Positions 48,291 through 58,660 of a stretch of DNA of 64,000 nt are shown piece after piece. A model generated the notes under the pieces. The model was not told the origin of the DNA and made no database searches. It worked only from the letters and a program-made list of their open reading frames with translations. The translations under genes and the position numbers were made by a program. The DNA comes from Aphrophora alni (taxonomy: Eukaryota > Arthropoda > Insecta > Hemiptera > Aphrophoridae): positions 104,431,989 through 104,495,988 of the forward strand of contig OY740772.1 of assembly GCA_963513935.1 (NCBI GenBank), written 5' to 3'. Every line of letters starts with the position of its first letter. The stretch's first letter is position 1.

Positions 48291-48484
48291 TTGACGTTGA
48301 GAAAATATTGATACACACAATTTACAAGGTGTATACAACCTGTCTAACAACTGGATAAGACCGCTAAATCTGTCAAACAATTTAACATTTCCTAGAAAGT
48401 ACAAGAAACAACTATTCCAATCAGATAATCTGCTTGTATTACGTTTTTTGATCGGACTGGGTAAGTATCATGATTACACCAATC

Positions 48485-48540
48485 AACTTGTCTCGATGAC
48501 AGAGAGGCTTTTCGCCATTAAACAACAGGGAAAAACTGCA
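48485..48540 (+). repeat. Dispersed repeat family A, copy 12 (tail only)
   Basis: GATGACAGAGAGGCTTTTCG, then CCATTAAACAACAGGGAAAA, is the 3' end of family A. Confidence 0.6.
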
Positions 48541-48874
48541 TCTGGTAGGAATTTTCGAACGGTGCATAATGTCGTTTGTCTCATACCACATGTTGCGTAA
48601 TGTTACCTTGATGTAGCTTTTAAAACAATTATCTCCAACAATAACGACCAATGTTTTGTAACATAATTTAACAATTGAAATACATTCTGCAGCAAGGACA
48701 TATTCTGAATGGAAATTATATTTTGCTTTATTTGTCTAATTACTTCTTAACGCAATCAGTCATTCAAAGATAAACATTATGTTGGACCTGTAGGGCGTGC
48801 TAATAAAACAATACAGAGTGTGAGACGAATCAGAATCTCTTGTTCCTTTCAAGAACCTCTAACCACATCTAGTA

Positions 48875-48999
48875 ATTGTTTAAAGGCGAAAAACCTCTCT
48901 GTCATCATCGCCTTATAAAAAAAGGAAGAAAACAACATCAAATAAAGACCCCTAAGCTTGAAATACTCTAATCTGTGTCGCAAAAGAATAAGAGAAGGT

Positions 49000-49036
<37 letters not shown>

Positions 49037-49125
49037 TCTAACCCAAGACTTTATGAAAAAAGATGTACATCCAGTCAGGTTCCCTCGAGTTTGTCACGCT
49101 AATACTCACTCTATAAGCGAACACT
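48875..49125 (-). repeat. Dispersed repeat family A, copy 13, with internal (GA)n
   Basis: The full set of landmarks is readable on the minus strand, from TGTTCGCTTATAGAGTGAGT to GGCGATGATGACAGAGAGGT. The GA run at 49001-49034 replaces the normal GGTCAAGAGAGACCTG word. Confidence 0.8.
49001..49034. repeat. (GA)n microsatellite
   Basis: A GA dinucleotide run of about 34 bp inside family A copy 13. Confidence 0.95.
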
Positions 49126-49289
49126 TGAAAATGCTTTTAGACCTATTACAGGGATTAAATTACTAATATTTATTGTTACATTACTAAAATTTTGCAACAT
49201 TGGCAAACATTAAAACTACAATTTAAAAAATTTCCGATTAAAAAAAAAGTATTATCAATTAAATAAAAGAGCAATTTATAGTTTTGTGG

Positions 49290-50075
49290 TGGGAATCTAT
49301 TTTGGTAAAAAGTATTACTATTTTGATAAATAATTGTAACTATTTTTATAAAAAACTGAACTTTTGTAAAAGATTTCACTACTGTGGTAAAAAGTATGAC
49401 TATTTTCTTTTTTGGTAAAAGTATTACAGTTTTGATAAAAAATTATAACTACTTTGATAAAAAGTAAACTTTTGGTAAAAGGTTTCACTACTATGATAAA
49501 AAATATTACTATTTTGGTAAAGTATGACAATTTTGTTAAAAATTAGGATTATTTTGGTAAAACGTTTGACTATTTTGGTTAAACGTAAAGGCCCTAACTT
49601 ATTTTCATAAACAAGTGGATTGTTTTGCGATAAAGTAAGACTATTTTTGTAAAATGTACGGCAGTTTCGATAGAGTATAACTATTTTCTACGTATGACTA
49701 TTTTGATAAAAAAGTATGATAGTTTAGGTAGAGTATGACTAATATGGTAAACATGGGAATTTTGGTAGAGTATAATTATTTCGGTAAAAAATTGTAACCA
49801 TTTTAATTTGGAAAAAATACATAATACCATTTTGGTAAAATAAAACTATTTTGGCAAAAAGGACTACTATTTTCGTAAAAAGTGTAATTATTTTAACAAA
49901 ACAATACCATTTTGGTATAAAAGGATTTCTATTTTCGTTAAAGTGTAACTATTATGGTAAAACATAAGACTATTTTGATAAAAAAGTGTGACAATTTCAG
50001 TATGGTTTTAGTAAATAGTATGGTTACTTTGGTAAACAGTATAACCATTTTGGTAAATCCTATAAATAGTTTACC
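49290..50075. repeat. Degenerate minisatellite built on TTTTGGTAAAA
   Basis: About 0.8 kb in which ACTATTTTGGTAAAAAGTAT-like units of roughly 20-25 bp repeat with heavy sequence and length drift. Minus-strand open frames here are repeat artefacts. Confidence 0.85.
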
Positions 50076-50089
50076 AAAAATAGAATTTC

Positions 50090-50420
50090 TCCACGAAAAG
50101 TTGCCAATTGTAAACGAATTAAATTTTTAGAGCTGATATATTTAGAAAATCGTAATTTTAAGTTCAGCTGTTATGGTAGTTACCGCTAAATTTTGAGTTA
50201 TCCAATGAAAAAAAAAACCTCCAAAATATTCTTACATTATCTCATTTGAGTTGTAGAGAACTGCTCAGACGATAGAAAAAGATCGTTCCAAAAACACCAT
50301 TTTGAGTTTACGAATCTCTAGATGGATATTTTCCTGAACAACTAGCCAACAATTTGTTTGATACATCATTTTCTATACTATGTTCACGTGAGAAAATGAA
50401 AAATAGAGATCAACTTGTAC
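50090..50420 (+). repeat. Dispersed repeat family B, copy 11
   Basis: Landmarks are TTTTAGAGCTGATATATTTA, then AAATTTTGAGTTATCCAATG, TTGAGTTGTAGAGAACTGCT and CATCATTTTCTATACTATG. Confidence 0.6.
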
Positions 50421-50949
50421 TCATGTAAATAAAGTATGATGTAGTCAAATTTCAGTGTTTTAAAAATAACGATTTGAATTAACGGATATTATCATGAAAC
50501 CTCCCGATAAACATTATATTCTTCTACATTTCAAAAGTGAATTAATTTTATTAATACAAATATTAACGTGGCAGAAAATATTTCACGTGTAAAACATATT
50601 GCCACCTGACGAGCGTTATGTTGCATATAATTTTTCGCACAATAAATCATCCACCATTGCGGCACTATCGGATCAAGATAATCCACCCTCAACATCATCA
50701 TCTAGGGTGGTGGTTAGTGAGCGGGAAAATCCTTTCGGTCCTTAATCTGCATCAGTCCGATACAATTTTAATGAGTGGTTGAACACACTCAATCAAGCCG
50801 TACGAGTTTAACTTTGTCCTGCCGTGCAGTAGTTGTGGTCTCATTAAAATATTGCTTCAAGGGTTAAAGTTTACTTTGTGCGATCTCTTTCATTAGGAAG
50901 CAAAGGTTAGAAGCATATTATGCTGATTTAGACATTAAAGGATTTAAAT

Positions 50950-51130
50950 CCACAACTTCAACTATAAATGGTGCAAAAACATTGCACAAACTTTCTCGTT
51001 CAACAATCAAAACCAATCATACGAATATCATTATCGGTTCCGTAGTTTTTGAAAAAAAATTAACTTGCCTCGTCATAACTACATTCTCATCGTAAATATT
51101 TTTAAAATTAAATTCGAGCTATTAATGGCT
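50950..51130 (+). repeat. Dispersed repeat family B, copy 12 (5' part)
   Basis: AAATGGTGCAAAAACATTGC, then ACAAACTTTCTCGTTC and AATCAAAACCAATCATACG, match the start of copies 3 and 5. Confidence 0.6.
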
Positions 51131-51285
51131 TAATTATCAAGGTCCATTTTGATTTCTTATTAATAATTCATGAACAGCAGTTTTATTTATATACTTTTTT
51201 TTACAATTTTTCGGTGAGAGACAGAAAATCTATACTGATAAATAGTTAAGGAGGTCTATGTTTGTCCTATCAGATCTTAAAAATA

Positions 51286-51287
<2 letters not shown>

Positions 51288-51334
<47 letters not shown>

Positions 51335-51345
51335 TATATATATAT
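51288..51345. repeat. (TA)n microsatellite
   Basis: A TA run broken once by ACACA. The plus-strand frame of alternating Ile and Tyr is an artefact. Confidence 0.95.
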
Positions 51346-51585
51346 CAATTAGAAGTTGAGTTAACAGTAAAAAGGTTTTCCTATGTACCCTATTTTCCCT
51401 TTAAGAAAATGTCAACCGTAAAGGTTGATTTTGCTCGCGGTAATGGCAGCATCTACTGTACCGATCTCAATGAAACTTTGCAAGCTTATGATAGTATTTT
51501 TGAAGAAGGTTTTAGACTTTATTTTATATTGATATCTTAAAAAAAACTTAATTGTTACAAAAACATATAAATATATAGTCAACGT

Positions 51586-51790
51586 TCGCGCATGCGTAAA
51601 ACATAAATCAGGAATATTCATTTACAACAGCTGATTTGGTGCATCAACTTTAATAGTTTGAGTCTAGACCAGTGTGAAACATTTTAAACGTTATTTTCTT
51701 TTTACAAACAAATTTAGTTACCATAGCAACCACTATTATACACATTTAAAACAGCTGATTAGGTTCATCAGCATTAATAATTCAACAGAA
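51586..51790. promoter_or_regulatory. Candidate regulatory cluster: NRF1-like site, X-box, duplicated CAGCTGATT block
   Basis: CGCGCATGCGTAA at about 51587 resembles an NRF1 site. GTTACCATAGCAAC at 51717-51730 fits the RFX X-box consensus, including its dyad. ACAGCTGATTTGGTGCATCA (near 51630) and ACAGCTGATTAGGTTCATCA (near 51757) form a direct repeat on either side of the X-box. No transcript or exon could be linked to it, so the role is inferred from motifs only. Confidence 0.35.
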
Positions 51791-51894
51791 AGCTAGGTTA
51801 GACCTAGCCTAGAATATAACCTTTTGAATTATCTTGGTTTTGAAATAAAATATTTAAAACTATTGAAATCTGTTTCAATGAATGGGCCTTTAAT

Positions 51895-52625
51895 TTCATC
51901 GTGTGGTACACACGATTTTTTCCCGCGCTAATCTCGGAAACATTTTACTCATCGCACTAATCTCCAGAACTACTGGGCCGATTTTTATGTAACTTCGAAT
52001 GATTATAGTGCAGGTTTTCTACTTTCTCCCGTCTGTAGGAAAAATCCGTAAATGATTAAAAACTGCCCTTAAATTTCAAACAGTTTCCCATAAGTTTTAA
52101 CATTACGCTTAATATTTTGATCAAAATTCATGTTACACTGAATGTTTAAATAATCAGTTGGTTTGACGTTACAACTGCAGTGCAATTACTACAGATCTTA
52201 AATAGTCTGTCAGTATCAGGTTTACCAACCCATAGATTAATATTAAAAGTAAGTTTTTCAATCACACTTATGAAAAATTTGAAGCCACCACAGTTTGCAA
52301 TGGAACACGGTTGAAAGTAAAATACAGCTTAAAAAAAAACACATTATTAAGACGATTATCCATAGAGGCTGTGGTATACTAGAAACAGTATTTATCCCAA
52401 TAATTTTCCATTTAAATTTAGAAGAATTCAATTTTTAGTAAATGTTTCCTTCGCAATGACTACTAACAAATCACAAGGGCAGACTTTAGACATAGCAGGC
52501 GTAGGATTTATGAAGTGAATGTTTTCCGTTAGCGAAAGCAGCTTCTCTTTATAAGTTCCAATGACAGTGGAAAAAATCTTGTCTACAAGGAAGCACTTCG
52601 GTGACAATATACACAATTTTATGTG
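51895..52625 (+). mobile_element. Helitron remnant
   Basis: The 5' part has a perfect ATCGTGTG/CACACGAT hairpin (51898-51916) followed by CGCGCTAATCTC and CCAGAACTACTGGGCCGATT, words I associate with arthropod Helitron termini. The 3' part encodes a decayed helicase end. The element ends were not defined. Confidence 0.55.
52295..52620 (+). pseudogene. Helitron helicase C-terminal remnant
   Basis: CNGTRL is encoded near 52296. VSFAMTTNKSQGQTLDIAGV is encoded from 52444, then GFMK and a stop at 52516. The FAMT.NKSQGQT block is the conserved late helicase motif of PIF1-like Helitron helicases. Stops and frameshifts occur throughout. The minus-strand frame over the same bases is only its shadow. 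Confidence 0.75.
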
Positions 52626-52879
52626 TGCGTGTTTGTGTGTTTCTATACGTGCGTGTGTGAAATAGTTTTGTTTTTATACTTAGCTTTAATCTCTAAATGT
52701 GTTAATCATTATATCTTTTAATATAGATGTGTATATATAATTTATTCTCAACAACTATAATTTTCTTGCTAATTGCAAATCCCATTTAAAATGTATTATG
52801 TAGCTAATTTGACAATCAATGCTGATTCTGAAATATTCGCGTGCGAGCGCGGGTAACAGTCTACAATATAAAATTATGA

Positions 52880-53145
52880 CGCTCGACCCCTTAGAGGGCT
52901 CATCTACAGTAAGTACGCAGGTATATACCCGACGGACCCTAACTGGATCTACTGTATACATTTTCAAGTAATCTTGTAGAGGGTTAGATCCTCTCTCTTT
53001 CATCTTTTCTAGCATGTCTCTCTTGACCTACTCTTGTTCTTTTCCTACCCTAACGCTATTATTCGACGGGTAGGGGGGGGGGTTATCTCCTGTTTTTATT
53101 ACGCGATGACAACCGAGAGGTTTTGCCTTTAAACAACAAGAAAAA
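52880..53145 (+). repeat. Dispersed repeat family A, copy 14
   Basis: Nearly full length, from CCCCTTAGAGGGCTCATCTA through CAAGTAATCTTG, CTTTCATCTTTTCTAGCATG and TACTCTTGTTCTTTTCCTAC to TGCCTTTAAACAACAAGAAA. A poly-G run replaces part of the GGCTAGGGGTC word. Confidence 0.8.
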
Positions 53146-53163
53146 ATATATACAACATATATA

Positions 53164-53530
53164 CAGAGTGTACAATAAGTCGTGATACACATCAATATAA
53201 TTTAAATGGATTGCTATATCAACGTACCTATTATAAAACGTTCTCATGATACGCAAGTTCGTCATAACTAATTTCCCATGTAACTTATACCATGGATGTT
53301 AGAAATCTTTTGGAGATGCCATTAGTTTTCTATTACATAAAAATGTCCAATGATATGTCACAAGATAAAGGTTGACATTTAAAAAACAAAAGTTGCCCCC
53401 TTTACCCTCTTTCAAAAAGGGGTAACAATTTTATCCCCACTTGAAGACCAGTAAAAGTGTAGATATGGTAGAGGTTTTACGTTGATATAGCAATCCATTT
53501 AAATTATATCGAATCTTATTTTACACTCTG
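53164..53530. mobile_element. MITE derived from the mariner at 14-15 kb
   Basis: Terminal repeats CAGAGTGTACAATAAG and CTTATTTTACACTCTG are each bordered by TA. A long inner inverted repeat (AATTTAAATGGATTGCTATA, TCAACG and its complement) follows. Its right half (GTCACAAGATAAAGGTTGAC, the CCCCCTTTACC block, AAAAAGGGGTAAC) is collinear with 15215-15380 next to the decayed mariner transposase. Confidence 0.85.
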
Positions 53531-54029
53531 TATATACAAAAAATATATATATATATAGAGGAGGGCTCGTGCACATTCTATTTTACACAAAACGTTGCAT
53601 GACCTTGTGATAAACAGCTACTTTCTGCCGCTGTTATTGTTTCCTTAAATAAGGGTTGCTTTGCAATATCGTGAAAAATGACTGAAACTTTATCGTGTGT
53701 GGTAGAAAAGCTGCTTTTAGAAAAACATACATTATAATCAATAAATTATTCTACCAACAATACAAGCCAGTGTTATGTCGTATTTTTACAAATAATTTAC
53801 TAGTTCTTCTATGAACAGCAGACAAATCTTTTTGGCTGTTTTTATACATTCATTAAATCATTCTCATGAACAAAATGTCAAAATATTGTAATTAAATAAA
53901 ATTTACTGAAGATTTTATTACAACAGTTGAGAAATCGGTAATTTGAAGTGGTTTACAAATAAGTGAACCAGGAGGTCTTGTTTTAATGTGGTGTCATCTG
54001 TATGTATGGTGCTTGTTATATATTTTTAC

Positions 54030-54245
54030 CCTTGTTGAAAAGCTAAAAACCTCTCCATCAACGCGTTATAAAAATATAAAGAACAAAAGTAAAATAGAAA
54101 CTCCTATCCAGCGCATACTCTAATAGGATTAGGGTCGAAAGAACATAAAAGTTGGTCAAAAGGGACCTGATAGAAAAATTAAACAAAAGGATCTAAACCA
54201 AACCATGGGAAAAGTGTAGATTCAGTTAAAGTCTCTCGGGAATGT
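54030..54245 (-). repeat. Dispersed repeat family A, copy 15
   Basis: Minus-strand landmarks are CCCGAGAGACTTTAACTGAA, TCTACACTTTTCCCATGGTT, GGTCCCTTTTGACCAACTTT and TCCTATTAGAGTATGCGCTG. It abuts an opposite-strand copy at 54247. Confidence 0.75.
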
Positions 54246-54246
54246 C

Positions 54247-54345
54247 ACAGAGGCTATTAGGGTATTCCAGGGCTATAGGTAATTATTTTATGTTATTTTC
54301 TTCCTTTTTATAAAAACCGAGAGTTTATGCCTTTAAACGACAAGA
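54247..54345 (+). repeat. Dispersed repeat family A, copy 16 (3' part)
   Basis: GCTATTAGGGTATTCCAGGG to TGCCTTTAAACGACAAG is the 3' half of family A on the plus strand, directly next to minus-strand copy 15. Confidence 0.7.
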
Positions 54346-55006
54346 CAAAAATTTTCGTTCTTAAAGTTCATAATCATTATAAAAATTTCACGTTGCTTAT
54401 CATAAGTGGTGAAATAATTTATGACAATAGATTATGTATCCAGTCGCCATCTTTAGCAGCAAAACATTCCAACATACAAAGTAAACTTCAACTCTGACGT
54501 CAGGATTTTATTTCCAGCCAGTGCACGCGCTACAATCGAAACGCCATTAATAGCGTGTTTGTTACTCTGTATAAAATTGTTTTGACATTTTATAACACAG
54601 TAGTAAATCCGTTTAATATTTAAATAAATTCGTAACATGATATTAAGCATAGGTCACAGAATATATCGATTAGCGAGTGTTTTATCCGACAAAGTGGAAA
54701 ATATCTGCAAATACGTACATTCAAGGTATTTAATAACTTGCTGGCAACGCGTAGAATTTCTTTCGTTTTGAGTAACAATATAAAAATAACCTCAAAATTA
54801 ATTTAATAAGCTCAAATAATTACATTGAGATAAATTTTGTTATATTGATGGATCAGATGTACATTCTTTCAAAAATTAAGTTAAAACTTTATTTGGTTGT
54901 AGTTTCGTTATTTGTTGTCCGATACCCGAGAAAAAACACTTTATTGTATGCAGATATAATTGGGATTTATTAAAACATCAGCTGTTATTTTCGTTACTAT
55001 TTATTT

Positions 55007-55020
55007 GTTGCCATAGCAAC
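55007..55020. promoter_or_regulatory. RFX-type X-box match
   Basis: GTTGCCATAGCAAC fits the X-box consensus, with CAGCTG 29 bp upstream. It lies near a transposase fragment, and no host gene was seen beside it. Confidence 0.3.
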
Positions 55021-55189
55021 GACTTTTCTCATTGTTGGCTAATTCAAAATAGGAATCTAGTAGGTGACAAAAACGGATCGCTTTACTTCAGTGTTATGAA
55101 TGTGAACGGAGTTTTAATAGCCGTCTTAAGAAAAGTTTCATACTCGCAACGGTTTGAGGGACGGACCGTGCAGTGTAGTCGCGTATTAA

Positions 55190-55375
55190 AAGTTTGAAAT
55201 CACCGGGTCTGTTGTAGACATCAAGAGGCCAGGAAGACCTTCTGTTGAAGTACTGAAACAAACGATTATTCAAAATGTAGTTGAAATGTCACACGCGCAT
55301 AGCTTAGAGGAAAGACTACTGCTTCTCCAGGAAGAAAATGTCGCCTATTTCGAACACCTGTCTCAATACCCCTAA
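55190..55375 (+). pseudogene. HTH fragment of a mariner-type transposase
   Basis: The frame encodes KFEITGSVVDIKRPGRPSVE, the linker after the first helix-turn-helix of mariner-type transposases (TGSV.D..R.GRP), then continues to a stop at 55373. The upstream bases 55177-55189 read RVLK in another frame, so a one-base shift separates them. No catalytic part follows. Confidence 0.65.
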
Positions 55376-56339
55376 CAAGTAAGAATTTTACTTAATTTTA
55401 AGTTTTTTTTTATTAAATCCCGTTTAATTCCAAAGGAATATATGTACTTTATTGTGTTCTATGTTAAAAACAAATAAATTATAGTCTAGTGTTGATTAAA
55501 CACGCTTATTTTTAGAGCTTATGTTTTTTAAATTGTGTGTGTGTTAATGATTCTTTTGCTTCACGTTGTTTAAATTTAGTCTTCAATTTCATAAGCAAGG
55601 ATATCTCACACGAACTAAGGTTTAATTAAATATCCCATTCACCGCACAAAACTCTCCAAATTATTGGGGCGTGAGAATATTTAACGGACTACCAGACTAT
55701 ATCAAGTGGTTTTCAAGAGAGCCATAGATACATTTTGATGGATGACACTTCTAGACCGCTCCTCTAGAACTGCTAAATTAGATTTAATATTGAAATCAGA
55801 CCGTCTAAACAGTTTAATATGGTTATGGTTCGGATTATACGAATAATATGTTAAAATGGAGGCAATATTAAAATGGAAAGTCGTAATTTTTGAGGATTTA
55901 TTTACCCGTGAATTACTAAAAAATCAAACGTCCATACAAAACCATTGAAAAATATGTTAATTTGTTTTAAACATAATACTAGAAATAAAAAACTTGGTAG
56001 GATGTTTTTAGATCGACTAGTAGTCCGCAAGTGCCGGGGAATTATACCTCACACTGACCTAATTTCCCTACTAGCTTGAAGGCTTGCACCAACAGGGATG
56101 GTAATTCGCGAATTTCCCTCCATCCAATGAGACTTCAATCTATTGATACGTAACCAAATAAAGTTAAAATTAAGTAATAGTTCAAAAAATCAATGTAAAG
56201 TTTTTTTGGAATATTTTCTTTCTGTATGTCTGCCTGGTGTCTCTCTGTCTATATTGTGTATGATCTACAATCAAACTTGTGAAGCGATTTTAATATTATT
56301 TGGTATATGGGCATGTTTTTATTTCCAGTTTAAAAATCT
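55376..56339. other. AT-rich stretch, nothing recognised
   Basis: No coding or mobile signature was identified. Confidence 0.4.
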
Positions 56340-56500
56340 GGGGGTAGCTGCCAAAAAAAACAACATAATTAAGATTTGTAGAAAATTGGCTCCAACGATT
56401 AAGATTAAATTTTGCTCAAGTGTAGTCTACAAGGACCCGTGCATAACGTATTCGTCGCTAACTCTTCAAAAATTCGGTTCGTAAGTTATCGATTAAAAAA
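56340..56500 (-). repeat. Dispersed repeat family B, copy 13
   Basis: Minus-strand landmarks are TCGATAACTTACGAACCGAA, GTCCTTGTAGACTACACTTG followed by AGCAAAATTTAATC, and AGCCAATTTTCTAC. The 113-codon plus frame runs through it and is not supported as a gene. Confidence 0.65.
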
Positions 56501-57089
56501 AAAACCCAAAATCGGTCAATCGGGGGGGGGGTCTTATAAATTAATATCTACAAATTCCAAGTTTAAACAATATAACGGTTCATGAATTTCAACATACTGT
56601 ATGAGAAAACGTATTGTGCCCGATGAAATGGCGCAAAATTCTTTACAATTATTGAACTAAAATGCTTGTAAGTTCAATAATCCCTTCAAAATTTTGAATT
56701 CATTTCAAATTTATTCTTATGTAATATTTATTTTAATATTCGCAGAATCAATATATAATTTTGAATGTTTGTTTATCAATTTGTTGATTGTAACTGAACT
56801 CATTAACTCAAATGTTTTCTGATATTGAGTACATAACATATGTGTCAGCTGATATGAGATCATCGACAAAATGGTGGATATAACGGTTAAGTTAACAACA
56901 TGTATTATTCACTGGCATTCTTGTGAACTTTGTGTCTTGTCAGAATGCCAAATGTTGTTTAGTCAGGTGGTTTTTTTTTTGTGTGAAATTATTATCAGAC
57001 AAAGGTTATGTATGGTGCAATATTTACGTTGAGATAGGCAGCCAATCTAGAGAATGCAATAAGCGGCACAAAACCATTGCACTAACTTT

Positions 57090-57350
57090 TTTGCTGGTTT
57101 TTTAAAGGCGAAATCGCCTTAGAAAAAAAAAAGAAAGCAAAGAAAATAAAATAAAGACCTCCTAGCCCTTGAATACCCTAATTAACGTCAGGTTCGTAAA
57201 TGAACAAGAGTTGGTCTAGAGAGACTTAATAGGAAAGATTAAAGAGAGAGATCTGACCCATGATTAGATGGAAAAGTGTAGATCCAGCTAGGTTTCTTCG
57301 GGATTGCCAAGACCCGTACTCACTAAAATGAGCCCCCGAGGGCGCACGTT
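57090..57350 (-). repeat. Dispersed repeat family A, copy 17 (full length)
   Basis: The best-preserved copy. On the minus strand it runs from GTGCGCCCTCGGGGGCTCAT through GAGTACGGGTCTTGGCAATC, CTAGCTGGATCTACACTTTT, AGACCAACTCTTGTTCATTT and CTAGGAGGTCTTTATTTTAT to GGCGATTTCGCCTTTAAAAA. Confidence 0.85.
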
Positions 57351-57685
57351 CTTTCTCACAAGCTTACTTCATTTTTTTAAAATCATTTCGTTGTCATTAC
57401 ACACACAAAAATGTGTATACTTCTTAATATCAGAAAGAAAATAAATGATGTAAAAAAATATCGTTTTGGTAGATGTCAATCAAAAAGTTAAAATAAACTA
57501 TGGGATACGGTCGAACTGGGCCCACGGTCAAAACATTTCTAGACAGATTACCGTCAACCCTTAAAAGGGTCGGGATTGAATTGGGCCCCTGGTCAGTCGG
57601 GCAACATTTATCATTAGTTAGGTGATCGGGCAACATTCGTTTTGTTAAGTGATCAGACATTCGTTTTTATTTTAATGTACGGTAT

Positions 57686-57737
57686 ACCTTACCTAACCTA
57701 ACATAACATAACCTAACCTAACCTATCCTATCCTAAC
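57686..57737. repeat. CCTAA (TTAGG complement) tract
   Basis: Imperfect CCTAACCTAACATAACATAA-type run, an interstitial telomere-like tract not attached to a recognised family A copy. Confidence 0.75.
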
Positions 57738-57882
57738 CAAACAACTATTTTAGATGTTTGAATGTATTTAAAACTAAGGTGGATGCGAGCATTCCATTTT
57801 GCAGGTCATGATTGTAGAGGTATGGGCCCAATTCGACATCACCCAAACTATGAAACTCGTCTCTAATAAAATATCGTACAGA

Positions 57883-58210
57883 GGATGTTCCAAACTGTTT
57901 CAAAACTTCAGGACTTGGTTTCTTGTAACAAAATAAGTAAAAATGTTCTTATAAATACATCTCCTAAAATGATTAGTTTTCCGTCTGTCCGCAATTTTTT
58001 ATTTTTTACAAAAACATTATATTTTTGAAAATAAATTAGATATCGAGTACAAATTTAATATAAATATTGTGTATGATTTTTTTATAGATGTACTCAAATC
58101 ACGACTTTTACATGTTTTCAAAATGGCGGCTATTTAAAACTTAAAATGTCAAATATATAAAAAAGCATTAATTTTACACAAAATGTTCAAAGAACCAAAA
58201 TTTTTTCAAT
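57883..58210 (+). mobile_element. Mariner-like MITE family D, left part
   Basis: ACAGAGGATGTTCCAAACTG, AAAACTTCAGGACTTGG and the long AT-rich interior with CAAAATGGCGGC (58129-58140) parallel the copy at 46676-47008. The right end was not found. Confidence 0.5.
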
Positions 58211-58599
58211 GCTAGATAACTGTAACTGTTTAAAAACCATGCAAGTGAACTGGTGAACCTTTACTTCGCTTGGCCAGTTAAAAGAAATGTGTGCTAGAGA
58301 TATGCTCTACTTGCTGGATATAGCTACCGGTAAGCCTCATTGATGAGCACACCATGGATGCTTGCCAATGTAGGTCTGATTAAGATAATACAAGACAAAT
58401 TATATGCGCTTACTCATTACGTGGAATTCAGGTAAAGGAACGGTTAATGTTATAATGACCTTGTACTCTATATACACGAGTGCATTATCAGCAATAGAGA
58501 AATAACAGGTTAAGAGTTTATTTTATATTTTAATAGTGTAAGGTTAAAGTTAGGTATTAACTTTAATTATTTAATAATAATAAATAAACTACGTTTATA

Positions 58600-58660
58600 G
58601 GTTAGTTATTATTTTTGTCAGCAACATGTTTCGGTGTTACAGAGGCATCTTCAAGGATGT
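58600..58660 (-). mobile_element. Isolated TTGAAGAT...GAAAC module
   Basis: On the minus strand, at 58655-58618, CTTGAAGATGCCTCTG then TAACACCGAAACATGTTGCT resembles the other modules, followed by GACAAAAATAATAAC. Its stem is weak and no inverted arms were seen. Confidence 0.45.

Noticed and set aside
51262..51540. Ile-Tyr repeat frame of 92 codons
   Set aside because: The first half translates a (TA)n run. The rest has no recognisable domain.
52428..52616. 62-codon minus-strand frame
   Set aside because: It is the antisense shadow of the Helitron helicase remnant, whose plus-strand motif is clear.
55007..55375. A host gene promoter driven by the X-box at 55007
   Set aside because: The only downstream coding-like sequence is a transposase fragment with a frameshift.
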